Assembly (NCBI GenBank): GCA_964596685.1
Contig: CAZQVA010000011.1
Span: 1-60,693, forward strand
DNA from: CAZQVA01 sp964596685
GTDB taxonomy: Bacteria > Chlamydiota > Chlamydiia > Chlamydiales > VFKH01
Direction of reading: 5' to 3'
DNA: 60,693 nt
Part shown: in pieces, positions 26,730 to 35,278 of the stretch
Layout of the letters: every line of letters begins with the position of its first letter
How positions within the stretch are numbered: position 1 is the stretch's first letter
The notes under the pieces: generated by a model
Database searches by the model: none
The model's input: the letters and a program-made list of their open reading frames with translations, nothing else
Told to the model about the DNA's origin: nothing
Position numbers and translations under genes: made by a program

Positions 26730-27452
26730 CTATTTAAGTAAGAGAGCCTGAGCGGCAATCTCTGCGGCCGCCTGTTGCGCTTCTTTTTTGGAAGTGCCTT
26801 CAGCGCGGCCATATTCTTTGCCGGCAATAATCACTGCTACACAGAAAAGCTTGCTATGATCGGGTCCCGATTCACTTAAGACTTCGTAGTGAGGCGTTTG
26901 CTGGTGATGTCTTTGGCTGTAATCCTGCAATTCAGCTTTCCAGTTGCGCACGGGATTGCTGACCATCTCTTCCAATTCTGGAAGAAAATGTCTCAAAAAG
27001 AATTGTTCTGCTGCTACAAGGCCTCCATCGAGGTAAATGGCGCCAATCAATGCTTCGAAAAGGTCGGCAAGAATAGTAATGCGGCCTCGTTGACCATTAT
27101 TACGCTCCCCTTTGCCAAGACGCAAATATTCTTGGAGTTGTAGTTTGTTGAGAAATCGATGACAAGAGGGGCCATCAACAAGCCTTGAGCGCAAATGAGA
27201 AAGGGCACCTTCGTTGAGTGGGGGGTAGTGGCGAAAGAGGAAGGAGGCAACGATAAGGCCAAGTACGGAGTCTCCTAAAAACTCAAGGCGCTCATTGTGA
27301 GCTTGAGTAGATCCTTCAGCATGCAGTCGTTGCTCATTGACATAGGAGCAATGAATAAAGGCCTTTTCTAACAGTTGTGGGTCTTTAAAATAATATCCCA
27401 GCTTTTTTTGGATCAGTTCTAGTTCCTGCAATGACATTAAACCATCAGACAT
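26730..27452 (-). CDS. rnc: Ribonuclease III
   Basis: A 240-residue double-strand-specific endoribonuclease that processes rRNA precursors and regulates mRNAs. The catalytic signature NERLEFLGDSVLG lies at about residues 42-54, with the second acidic cluster at DLFEALIGAIYLDGG. A double-stranded RNA-binding domain (about 162-238) ends with EYGRAEGTSKKEAQQAAAE. It lies 18 bases downstream of the solute-binding gene on the same strand and is probably co-transcribed. Confidence 0.96.
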   Translation of the reverse strand: MSDGLMSLQELELIQKKLGYYFKDPQLLEKAFIHCSYVNEQRLHAEGSTQAHNERLEFLGDSVLGLIVASFLFRHYPPLNEGALSHLRSRLVDGPSCHRFLNKLQLQEYLRLGKGERNNGQRGRITILADLFEALIGAIYLDGGLVAAEQFFLRHFLPELEEMVSNPVRNWKAELQDYSQRHHQQTPHYEVLSESGPDHSKLFCVAVIIAGKEYGRAEGTSKKEAQQAAAEIAAQALLLK

Positions 27453-27470
27453 GGGGACAAAAGGGCTCCT

Positions 27471-28271
27471 TTATTGCAATTGCCATTTGACGATCAGGCG
27501 ATCATATGAACCATTCTCTTTAGCTGCCTCAAGACCCTTATTAAAGGACTCGATGAGTTTGGGATACGCATCTTTCAGAGTCACTAAATAAAGAGCTTCA
27601 GAAGTTAGGGGAGGAGAGGCAATTTTTAATTTTCCAAAATATAGATCTTGTACAAAACCATGAGCAACTAGTTGAGGAAGCATGACAGCATCGATTTGTC
27701 CTGCGGTAAGGGCTAGTAAACTTTGCGCGGCAGAATTATAGATGGTGATGATGGTCGTGGGATTTTTCGCTAAGGGGATAATGGCGCTGCTTTGAGGCAA
27801 GACGCCGACCTCTTTAAAAGCTAAATCCGGTAGGGAAGTAATCGAGGAATCAGCTCTTACCACGATGACATCGCCAAGCAACATATAGGGACGAGAGAAG
27901 GAATAAGTATCGGTAAGGGGAGAAATAGCAGGCATATTCGTTAATATGCCATCCCATTTTTTTTGTAAAAGTCCATCTACAAGCTGATCCCAATTGGCTA
28001 CATAGAGTTGAAGAGAGATTTGCTCTTGCTTGCCAATTTCATAGAGCAGCTCATCAGAAAATCCAAAGAGGGATGCCGCTTGATTACCCAAAGATAACGC
28101 GGCCCATGCTGGATCTCTTGCTATGCGATAACCTTTTGTCAGTGGTTTGGACTCTCCGCAACTAAAAGTAAAAACCATCAAGAGGGCGCACAAAAAGATA
28201 GTACACAGTGTGTGCATCGATTTGCTGAGCGGCGCGGAATGTAGAAATCGATCTAATTTTTTCACATTCAT
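27471..28271 (-). CDS. Solute-binding lipoprotein, family 3
   Basis: A 266-residue extracytoplasmic binding protein of the ArtJ/GlnH type. A signal sequence ends at FTFSCGES, a plausible lipobox with Cys near residue 38. The SBP_bac_3 fold is visible through ILTNMPAISPLTDTYSFSRP and VGVLPQSSAI-like segments. It should bind an amino acid or small polar compound for an ABC importer, but no permease or ATPase gene is adjacent. An internal ATG near residue 19 could be the true start of a shorter signal peptide. Substrate unknown. Confidence 0.82.
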   Translation of the reverse strand: MNVKKLDRFLHSAPLSKSMHTLCTIFLCALLMVFTFSCGESKPLTKGYRIARDPAWAALSLGNQAASLFGFSDELLYEIGKQEQISLQLYVANWDQLVDGLLQKKWDGILTNMPAISPLTDTYSFSRPYMLLGDVIVVRADSSITSLPDLAFKEVGVLPQSSAIIPLAKNPTTIITIYNSAAQSLLALTAGQIDAVMLPQLVAHGFVQDLYFGKLKIASPPLTSEALYLVTLKDAYPKLIESFNKGLEAAKENGSYDRLIVKWQLQ

Positions 28272-28342
28272 TATTTTATCGGTTGCCAGCAGATTTTAGC
28301 ATTAAGATTCGCAAATGCGCTTGGTAATTACACGATAAAGTG

Positions 28343-28356
28343 CCTTTTGCAAAAGG
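28343..28356. repeat. Palindromic repeat, family C, copy 2
   Basis: A perfect CCTTTTGCAAAAGG, followed by CTCTA as in the copy at 2021. It lies in the 280-base gap between two divergent genes. The rest of that gap holds a 10-bp tandem repeat and, near 28436, a GAGTTCGACTTTA sequence seen also at 21665. Confidence 0.55.
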
Positions 28357-28458
28357 CTCTAAAGACAAGGAAAATTATCACAGTATTGGTATGATCAAAA
28401 TGTGGGGGCATAAAATAAGAGAGATACTCAATCTGAGTTCGACTTTAGATCAGAAATT

Positions 28459-28495
28459 AATCTGGCAGAATCTGGCAGAATCTGGCAGAATCTGG
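28459..28495. repeat. 10-bp tandem repeat, 3.7 copies
   Basis: Three exact units of AATCTGGCAG plus AATCTGG lie head to tail, ending 56 bases before the ATG of the AlbA_2 gene. The period equals about one helical turn. A tract of this kind can change copy number by slippage and so alter promoter spacing. Confidence 0.85.
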
Positions 28496-28551
28496 AAAAG
28501 ATATATATTCTGAGCCTTTTACCACACGCTCATTCTAATTAGGAAATAAAA

Positions 28552-29943
28552 ATGGTCGATATCAGAGAGATAGCTTCTTTGCCGGAAGGAAAGACTATTG
28601 AATTTAAGCGAGATTTGTCTTCTGTAAAGCCTATTCTTAAAACACTTGTTGCTTTTGCAAATACTGCAGGAGGCACGCTTTTGATAGGCAAGGATAATGA
28701 TGGTACAATTATTGGAGTAAACAATATTTTTGAAGCAGAAGAAAAGCTTACAAATGCAATAGCAGACAGTATTTATCCTTTTTTAATGCCTGAAATTGAA
28801 ATAACTTCATTAGAAGGTAAAACTTTAATTATTGTTCGGGTTGCACACTGGAGAGGTCCATTTTACTTAAAAGCACAAGGGGCAGAAGAAGGAGTCTATG
28901 TCAGGCTAGGTTCAACAAATAGAGTGGCTGGACCTGAACTCATTGCCGAATTAAAACGATCTATTTCTAATACTTCATTCGATCAATTGCCATGCCCTAG
29001 GGTTGATATAAACGGCTTAGATATGAAGCGTATAAAACAAGCTTTTTCAAATGTTGGTCGAAAAATAAACCAAAAAGAGCTAGAGACTTTAGGTATTTTA
29101 GTCCGATATTCAGGCAAATTAGTCTGTTCCAATGGGGGTTTAATACTTTTTGGTCAGGATGAATTACGAGAAAAATATTTTCCGAATGCTAAAGTGAGAT
29201 GTGCTAGGTTTCGGGGTGCCGATAAAGTAGATTTCATTGATCTTTATGATTGTGAAGGAACCATAGTAGAAGCAATGAATGATGTCCCTAATTTTATTAG
29301 GCGAAATACTCGATTGGCAGCGAAAATTGATCAAATCCAACGACAAGATATTCCTGAATACGCCTTGGTTGCAATTCGTGAAGTACTGACCAATGCATTA
29401 GTGCACGCTGATTATTCAATTAGAGGAATGAATCCAAGAGTGGCTATTTTTTCAGATAGATTAGAGGTGGAAAATCCTGGTATGCTGCCTTTTGGGTATA
29501 CTTTAGAGGAATTCGTTGCGGGAGTAAGTCATATTCGCAATAAAGTTATTGCTCGTGTTTTCCGGGAGCTTAATTTGATGGAAGAATGGGGGACTGGGTA
29601 TAGGCGAATTATTGAAGCGTGCCAATCTGGTGGCTATCAAACGCCATCTTGGGATGAATTAGGGACAGCAATTCGAGTCACATTTCAACCACATTTGGCT
29701 GCTCAAGAAAAACCTGAAGTGTTAATTCATCAAGAAGCAAAGGATCTTACATTACGAAAGCAAAAAATTCTCGCTTTTCTTCACAATAAAGAGCCTCTCA
29801 GCGCAAAAACAATTCATAAAGGCTTGAAGGAAGAAATATCAGAAAGATCTCTTAGAAGTGATCTTTTGGAATTAAAAGCAAAGGGTTTGCTTAAAATGAT
29901 GGGTAGTGGCCCAAGTACTTTTTGGGTCCTTAAAGAAGGATAA
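28552..29943 (+). CDS. AlbA_2-domain putative transcriptional regulator (COG2865)
   Basis: A 463-residue protein. The N-terminal AlbA_2 (DUF4325/Schlafen-like) domain is recognisable from EGKTIEFKRDLSS and FANTAGGTLLIGKDNDG. A GHKL-like ATPase segment follows (REVLTNALVHADYS...VENPGMLP), then a C-terminal winged helix (about 400-463). Such proteins are annotated as regulators or ATP-binding proteins of unknown role. AGGAAA precedes the ATG. The gene is visibly more AT-rich than its neighbours and stands alone, which suggests acquisition by transfer. Confidence 0.85.
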   Translation: MVDIREIASLPEGKTIEFKRDLSSVKPILKTLVAFANTAGGTLLIGKDNDGTIIGVNNIFEAEEKLTNAIADSIYPFLMPEIEITSLEGKTLIIVRVAHWRGPFYLKAQGAEEGVYVRLGSTNRVAGPELIAELKRSISNTSFDQLPCPRVDINGLDMKRIKQAFSNVGRKINQKELETLGILVRYSGKLVCSNGGLILFGQDELREKYFPNAKVRCARFRGADKVDFIDLYDCEGTIVEAMNDVPNFIRRNTRLAAKIDQIQRQDIPEYALVAIREVLTNALVHADYSIRGMNPRVAIFSDRLEVENPGMLPFGYTLEEFVAGVSHIRNKVIARVFRELNLMEEWGTGYRRIIEACQSGGYQTPSWDELGTAIRVTFQPHLAAQEKPEVLIHQEAKDLTLRKQKILAFLHNKEPLSAKTIHKGLKEEISERSLRSDLLELKAKGLLKMMGSGPSTFWVLKEG

Positions 29944-29951
29944 AACGTAAC

Positions 29952-29976
29952 TATTCAGCCATTAACCTGCTGAATA
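29952..29976 (+). terminator. Possible hairpin terminator after the AlbA_2 gene
   Basis: TATTCAGC (29952-29959) and GCTGAATA (29969-29976) form an 8-bp stem with a 9-base loop, 9 bases after the stop codon. There is no T-run, so termination is uncertain. Confidence 0.35.
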
Positions 29977-30040
29977 TAGGATAGAAAAATCACCTGATAT
30001 TCTTCATGGAAACTTGCCGTCCAGGAGGAGCTCTCGTTAG

Positions 30041-31318
30041 TTAAATGGATTGTGCCAACTGATAGCTTTTTTCAATGATGCGTGTGACAGAGAGCTCCCC
30101 AAAACCACTGCCAAGCCATGTGCATTCGGGGTGAGCTTCTTGGAAAGCGTGGATTTTTTCTAAATGTCCCATTGTATATTGGGGAATAGCCTGATGGACA
30201 CGGTTTAGGTGCCATTGATCGCACAAGAGCGAAGCATGCCTCCACAATGCATCTTTAGCGACACCTAAGCAATATTCATCAGAGGCATCGATCAATTCGG
30301 GATGACGCATTCCTCCCATCATAACCGTTACACAACCATGAGTAGGATACAATTCGGGAAAAGTTTGGCTATCAAAGACAGCGCCCAAAACCTTTTCGTT
30401 GCTTTGTGAAGGTGTTAAATAGCCGAAGCCATGTACATGAAGCTGTTTTTGGGGAAAAATACCATGTGCTAAAACAAGGCTTGCTGCTGGGATGTCGGGC
30501 GCATCGGCAAATATCTTTGTAAGAGCACTAGGTGCAAGTGCACTGAAGATACGATCGGGATGCCATGTACAAGAAGAGGTAGTGACCGTTTTCTCTTGAA
30601 TGGACAAGACAGTCTCATTAAGTAAAATTCGCCCTTTGAATGCAGCAACAATATGTTTTGGAAGGGTTTCTAAGCCATTGCGAAAGGAAAAAAGCGGAGC
30701 TTTTTCAATCAGATGGAGGGGTGCGGAGGGTGTCTTCTTTTTCCATTTATTTTTGAGCATTGCCTTGATAAGGCTGTGATGCTCTTTTTCCATGTGCCAT
30801 AGGGCAGGTAGACAGGCTTTCATTGAAAGCTTATGAAGATCAGCAGCCCAAATCCCAGTGAGAGCTGGATCGATGAGTTTATCTGTCCATTTTTTTCCAA
30901 TGCGTCTTTCAAAAAATGCATAGACAGATTCATCGCTTAAATGAGAGGCAGGCGTCCTCCATTCTTTGATAATAGCACATAGAGCGCCCCAAAGATCATC
31001 TACGATGAGATCTTTTGGAACTTTCATCAACCGATTTTTATGCAGGACATAGCGGTGTTTGGCGGCATCTGCTGCAAGGACCACTTTGTCATTCAGCTGT
31101 AAGGAGTCTAAGAGATGCATCATTGCTGATGCCCCTTTGCCTCTTAATCCCCTGGGACCATATTCTATAAGCACATCATCAAGCAATTCACTTCTAATCC
31201 ATCCCCCTGGGCGCGAAGTGCTCTCTATAATGATGACTTCGTGTTGGGGGTGAAAAAGTTGAATGAAGTAGCCCAGGGATAGTCCAGCAATGCCAGCCCC
31301 TAATATGACGATTTGCAT
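30041..31318 (-). CDS. hemG: Protoporphyrinogen oxidase, HemG/HemY type
   Basis: A 425-residue flavoenzyme that oxidises protoporphyrinogen IX (or coproporphyrinogen) on the haem pathway, at the membrane surface. The FAD motif VILGAGIAGLSLGYF opens the protein and is followed by STSRPGGWIRSE. The C-terminal LGSGFGELSVTRIIEKSYQLA is the second FAD-binding segment. By structure it is the oxygen-dependent HemY class, although Chlamydia annotations call it hemG. Its first 19 bases overlap the end of hemE. Confidence 0.88.
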   Translation of the reverse strand: MQIVILGAGIAGLSLGYFIQLFHPQHEVIIIESTSRPGGWIRSELLDDVLIEYGPRGLRGKGASAMMHLLDSLQLNDKVVLAADAAKHRYVLHKNRLMKVPKDLIVDDLWGALCAIIKEWRTPASHLSDESVYAFFERRIGKKWTDKLIDPALTGIWAADLHKLSMKACLPALWHMEKEHHSLIKAMLKNKWKKKTPSAPLHLIEKAPLFSFRNGLETLPKHIVAAFKGRILLNETVLSIQEKTVTTSSCTWHPDRIFSALAPSALTKIFADAPDIPAASLVLAHGIFPQKQLHVHGFGYLTPSQSNEKVLGAVFDSQTFPELYPTHGCVTVMMGGMRHPELIDASDEYCLGVAKDALWRHASLLCDQWHLNRVHQAIPQYTMGHLEKIHAFQEAHPECTWLGSGFGELSVTRIIEKSYQLAQSI

Positions 31319-32301
31319 GCGCGAATTAAGGCTTTAACACCCTCTAAAGGAGTGTCAGGGAGAATGCCATGACCCAAATTACAGATATAGCCAGGATCGT
31401 TTTGCATCCTTTTGCAGAGGCTCGTCACCTCTTTTTCGATGACTGAAGTGGGTGCATAAAGAAGGCAAGGATCAAAATTCCCTTGCAGGCAGATCTGTGG
31501 GCCTATTTTTTGACGAACAGATGGTAGATCGCCTTGCCAATCAAGAGACAGGGCATTTGCCCCTGTTGTTGCATATTCAGGATACCATTGGCTCATCCCT
31601 CTAGCAAAGAGAATCACAGGAACGTGAGGGCGTATTGCTGCTGCGATTTTTTGGCAGGGTTTGACAGACCATTCCTGATGGGCAGTATAGCTTAAGGTAT
31701 GTGCCCAAGAATCGAATAATTGCACCGCTTTGACGCCCGCCTTGATTTGCTCCATCAAGTACGTGATCGTTGCTTCTGTCAAGGTGTCGATTAATTGAGA
31801 AAACTCTTTAGGCTGTTGATAGAGCATTTTTTTTGTTGTGTGCAGTTCCTTGCTTGAGCCCTGCTCAATAAGATAACTGGCCACTGTAAAAGGCGCTCCG
31901 GCAAAACCCAGTAATGGGACGTCAATTTTTTTGTTGATAGCCGCAATAGCTGTAGTTTGGTAGGTGAAATATGTGGGAATATCAATACTATGTGCTGGAG
32001 GAAGATAAGGCGGATGGTTGATCACGGGCCCTTTGCCGTCGATAAAATCTACCTTTACTCCAAATGGTTCCAGGATGTGTAGGATATCGGCAAATAAAAT
32101 CGCTGCATCGAGAGACAATTCCTCAAATGGCAAGAGAGTGACTTGTTCGATCAGTTTAGGGTCATGAAACATCTCTTGAAGAGAGTATCCCTTCCTCAAT
32201 TCCCTATAGGATGGAAGATAGCGCCCTGCCTGCCGCATGAGCCATACGGGAGGCGGGGTTTGTGGGTCTTTTTGGCACAAAAGTGCCTTTAATAATGTCA
32301 T
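31300..32301 (-). CDS. hemE: Uroporphyrinogen decarboxylase
   Basis: A 333-residue cytosolic enzyme converting uroporphyrinogen III to coproporphyrinogen III. The signature PPVWLMRQAGRYLPSYRELR lies near residues 17-36, and the second motif GFAGAPFTVASYLIEQG is near 128. The C-terminal NLGHGILPDTP is typical. It overlaps transketolase by 4 bp upstream and hemG by 19 bp downstream, so the three genes form one unit. In Chlamydia a hemN gene lies between hemG and hemE; it is absent here. Confidence 0.95.
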   Translation of the reverse strand: MTLLKALLCQKDPQTPPPVWLMRQAGRYLPSYRELRKGYSLQEMFHDPKLIEQVTLLPFEELSLDAAILFADILHILEPFGVKVDFIDGKGPVINHPPYLPPAHSIDIPTYFTYQTTAIAAINKKIDVPLLGFAGAPFTVASYLIEQGSSKELHTTKKMLYQQPKEFSQLIDTLTEATITYLMEQIKAGVKAVQLFDSWAHTLSYTAHQEWSVKPCQKIAAAIRPHVPVILFARGMSQWYPEYATTGANALSLDWQGDLPSVRQKIGPQICLQGNFDPCLLYAPTSVIEKEVTSLCKRMQNDPGYICNLGHGILPDTPLEGVKALIRACKSSY

Positions 32302-34295
32302 GCGTGGTGCGCTAAAAGGCGTTCTACGATACTGTCTGCTGTAAATCCAAATTCTTTAGCTAATGCACTTGCGGGTGCAGAAGCTCCAAAGGTGCGCATG
32401 CAAATAGCAAGGCCTTCTCTACCAATATACTTATGCCATCCAAGTTCAACGCCCGCTTCGATGGCGACTCTAACGCCGAGATCACCGCCAACGACTGAGT
32501 CTTGGTAGCCTTTTGGCTGCTCTTCAAAGAGAGACCAGCAGGGCATGGAGACAACGCGTACAGATTTTCCAACGCGCTCTAGAGCGGTGGCAACATCGAC
32601 AGCAAGACCAAGTTCTGAGCCAGTTGCAAAAAGGGTGAAGTCAGGCTTTCTGCTCTCTGCTTTGACGATATAGGCTCCTCGGCCAACTCCCTCTTGATAG
32701 GAGCGATTGGTGCCAGGGATTTCACTTAAATTTTGACGCGTAAGAGCAAGGAGAGATGGTCCGTTATAGATGAGCGCAGCATACCACGCCATTTTCACTT
32801 CATTATTGTCGCCGGGGCGAATGAAGTGTAGATTTGGGATGGCGCGCAAAGAGGCATAATGCTCAATGGGCTGGTGTGTAGGCCCATCTTCGCCCATGAA
32901 TATAGAATCATGAGTAAATTGATAGATCACATGTAGATGCATTAAAGAGGCTAGGCGAATCGCATTGCGCGCATAGTCTGAGAAAGTCAAGAATGTTCCT
33001 ACAAAGGGGAGAATGAGGCCTGTCTGTGCAAGACCGCTCGCCATAGCAGTCATTGCAAACTCACGGACGCCGAACTTCAGATTGCGGCCTGCAAAATCGC
33101 CTGGTTTAACAATAGGGTAGGCTTTGATCATTGTTTTGTCAGAGCCAGATAGGTCAGCGGACCCACCGTATAACTGTGGAACAATACCTGCGATAGCGTT
33201 AATCACATCACTAGCGGCAGCTCTGCCGGCTTGTGTCGGTTTCATTTGGATATCGCGAATGGTTTGTTCAAGATGCTCTGGAAGCTTTTTCGAGGCCATC
33301 TGTTCAAATTCTTTTGCAAGATCGGGATACGCTTTTTTCCAGCTATCAAGTTGTTGTTGCCACTCTTGTTCCTGGCGTTTTTTTTGATCTAATCTCTTGC
33401 TAAAAAATTCTGTAACAGTTTGTGGAACATAAAACTCTTCTAGAGGGAGGCCTAGGGCCTGTTTCGTTAATGCCACCTCTTCGATGCCAAGAGGCTCTCC
33501 ATGTGCTTTATGTGTTCCTTGTTTGTTTGGAGATCCTTTTCCAATGATGGTATGAGCGATGACCAAAGCTGGAGCAGTTTGCTTTTGTCGCAATTCGCTC
33601 AAAGTAGCATCGAGAGCATCAAAATCATGGCCGTCGATTTCAAATGTTTGCCATCCATACGCTTCATAACGTTTTTTTGTATCTTCAGAAAGGCATTCAG
33701 AGAGGGGGCCGTCGAGGCAGACATGGTTAGAATCGTAGATAAGAATCAAATTGTCGAGTTTTAAATGACCGGCGAAGGAAGAGGCTTCAGAAGAAATGCC
33801 CTCCATGATGCAACCATCTCCCGCTAAAGCAATTACTTTTTGATCGAAAAGATGATATTGATCGCGTTGAAAACGTGCATTGAGTAATTTTAAGCCTAAT
33901 GCTGTGCCCACAGCATTGGCGATGCCTTGTCCTAAAGGCCCTGTTGTTGTTTCAACACCGGGTGCTTCGTGGTATTCAGGGTGTCCGGGAGTTTTAGAGT
34001 GGAGTTGTCTAAAAGATTTCAGATCATCGAGCGTCAGAGCATAGCCAGAAAGAAATAAAGAGGAGTAAAGGAGCATGGAGCCGTGGCCTGCGGAGAGAAT
34101 GAAATGATCTCTACCAAGCCAATCGGGATTTTGTGGGTTATAACGCATGAAGCTGCCCCAAAGATAGGCAGCGATGTCTGCACATCCGAGAGGAAGTCCG
34201 GGGTGACCAGAATTGGCTTTTTGTACGCCATCGATCGAAAGTCCACGGATTGTACCCGCAATCTTAGCTAGCTGCTTTTTTAACTCGCTGTCCAT
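32298..34295 (-). CDS. tkt: Transketolase
   Basis: A 665-residue thiamine-diphosphate enzyme of the pentose phosphate pathway. The thiamine site is visible in GDGCIMEGISSEASSFAG and the conserved His in SGHPGLPLG near residue 30. The pyrimidine-domain motif DLSGSDKT and the segment FMGEDGPTHQPIEH are also present. Length is normal. It heads the tkt-hemE-hemG unit. Confidence 0.96.
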   Translation of the reverse strand: MDSELKKQLAKIAGTIRGLSIDGVQKANSGHPGLPLGCADIAAYLWGSFMRYNPQNPDWLGRDHFILSAGHGSMLLYSSLFLSGYALTLDDLKSFRQLHSKTPGHPEYHEAPGVETTTGPLGQGIANAVGTALGLKLLNARFQRDQYHLFDQKVIALAGDGCIMEGISSEASSFAGHLKLDNLILIYDSNHVCLDGPLSECLSEDTKKRYEAYGWQTFEIDGHDFDALDATLSELRQKQTAPALVIAHTIIGKGSPNKQGTHKAHGEPLGIEEVALTKQALGLPLEEFYVPQTVTEFFSKRLDQKKRQEQEWQQQLDSWKKAYPDLAKEFEQMASKKLPEHLEQTIRDIQMKPTQAGRAAASDVINAIAGIVPQLYGGSADLSGSDKTMIKAYPIVKPGDFAGRNLKFGVREFAMTAMASGLAQTGLILPFVGTFLTFSDYARNAIRLASLMHLHVIYQFTHDSIFMGEDGPTHQPIEHYASLRAIPNLHFIRPGDNNEVKMAWYAALIYNGPSLLALTRQNLSEIPGTNRSYQEGVGRGAYIVKAESRKPDFTLFATGSELGLAVDVATALERVGKSVRVVSMPCWSLFEEQPKGYQDSVVGGDLGVRVAIEAGVELGWHKYIGREGLAICMRTFGASAPASALAKEFGFTADSIVERLLAHHA

Positions 34296-34386
34296 ACCAT
34301 ACCTAAAATATAAATTCTTACTTTTTGGTATCTTAGCACATCATTTGAGTTTCTGTATACCCATTCCACCTGAAGAATGGGCATAG

Positions 34387-34452
34387 TAGACTTCTCGCGA
34401 AACTCTATTGCTCTGTTAACTGGACTTTAGAGCTCTTTGCAAAAGAAGTCTA
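34387..34452. repeat. Foldback repeat, family B, short copy
   Basis: A 66-bp stretch whose ends are inverted: TAGACTTCTCGCGAAA at the left and TTTGCAAAAGAAGTCTA at the right. The same ends bound the 162-bp element at 41814-41975. The right end supplies the TAG stop codon of rsmI. Short outer arms CATTCCAC (34362-34369) and GTGGAATG (34455-34462) extend the fold. Confidence 0.65.
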
Positions 34453-35109
34453 TTGTGGAATGATAACGACACACTCCCCCTTGACAGAGCGCTCTTTCCA
34501 GTAAGCCAACAATTCTGCAGGGGTCCCTCGATGGAGCTGTTCGAAGTGCTTAGTGAGTTCACGTGCGACGATCACTTTGTGTTCAGGCGCCAGGAGATGT
34601 AAAAGTTTAAGGGTTTTAAGAAGTCTTTGGGGGCTTTCATAGGCGATGCTATTGCCTTTATAGGCTAGCATCTCTTCAAGTGTTCGCTGTAAACGTCCCT
34701 GTGTGCGTGGAAGAAACCCGATGAATTGAAAAGGAGCTTCGATGCCAGCAAGAGCAGCTGCTGCAGTAAGAGCACTGGCTCCTGGAATGACTTGGACATT
34801 GTGACCGGCGTCATGAGCGGCTTGGACAATGCGGGCTCCTGGGTCGCAGAGGACTGGCGTACCTGCATCGCTGATCAGGGCGATTGATTTTTCTTCGCCT
34901 AAGTCCTTAAGAATTTCATCCATGCGCGCCCGCTCATTAAAGAGATGATAACTCTTTAATGGGGTGCACAGTCCATGAGCTTTTAAGAGGATGATACTAT
35001 GACGCGTGTCTTCACAAAGAATATAGTCGACAGTTTTAAGGATATCAAGTGCCCTTAAAGTGATGTCTTGTAAATTACCTATGGGTGTGGAAACAATATA
35101 GAGCGGCAT
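34450..35109 (-). CDS. rsmI: 16S rRNA (cytidine-2'-O)-methyltransferase RsmI
   Basis: A 219-residue SAM-dependent methyltransferase that modifies C1402 of 16S rRNA. The tetrapyrrole-methylase fold shows the N-terminal IVSTPIGNLQDITLRALDIL, then CEDTRHS, and the SAM-loop SDAGTPVLCDPGARIV. It is shorter than E. coli RsmI, lacking the C-terminal extension, and its stop codon TAG is the first triplet of a family B repeat, so the C-terminus may have been trimmed by that insertion. Confidence 0.93.
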   Translation of the reverse strand: MPLYIVSTPIGNLQDITLRALDILKTVDYILCEDTRHSIILLKAHGLCTPLKSYHLFNERARMDEILKDLGEEKSIALISDAGTPVLCDPGARIVQAAHDAGHNVQVIPGASALTAAAALAGIEAPFQFIGFLPRTQGRLQRTLEEMLAYKGNSIAYESPQRLLKTLKLLHLLAPEHKVIVARELTKHFEQLHRGTPAELLAYWKERSVKGECVVIIPQ

Positions 35110-35150
35110 CTGATTGACTAGCTAAAAGAAAAGAAATAAGAGAGAAGTGA

Positions 35151-35222
35151 AGGTGGCACCCAGAATCGAACTGGGGAATAGAGGCTTTGCAGGCCACTGC
35201 CTTACCGCTTGGCTATGCCACC
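35151..35222 (-). tRNA. tRNA-Cys (GCA anticodon)
   Basis: 72 bases fold into a full cloverleaf with a perfect 7-bp acceptor stem, a 3-bp D stem, a GCA anticodon in the loop CTGCAAA, a 5-bp T stem and a TTCGATT loop. The discriminator base is U, as cysteinyl-tRNA synthetase requires. CCA is not encoded. The anticodon stem has one U-U mismatch (positions 28-42). It lies between clpB and rsmI. Confidence 0.93.
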
Positions 35223-35228
35223 ACAAAC

Positions 35229-35258
35229 ATTGGCCACCGTTATACTGCAGTGGCCAAT
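35229..35258 (-). terminator. Hairpin between clpB and tRNA-Cys
   Basis: ATTGGCCAC (35229-35237) pairs perfectly with GTGGCCAAT (35250-35258) around a 12-base loop, 20 bases past the clpB stop codon. There is no clear T-run; it could terminate clpB or help free the tRNA 5' end. Confidence 0.5.
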
Positions 35259-35278
35259 ATCTTCGCAATCCTTTTTTG

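Noticed and set aside
28459..28495. Possible CRISPR-like repeat
   Set aside because: The units are contiguous 10-mers without spacers, and no cas gene is near. It is a simple tandem repeat.
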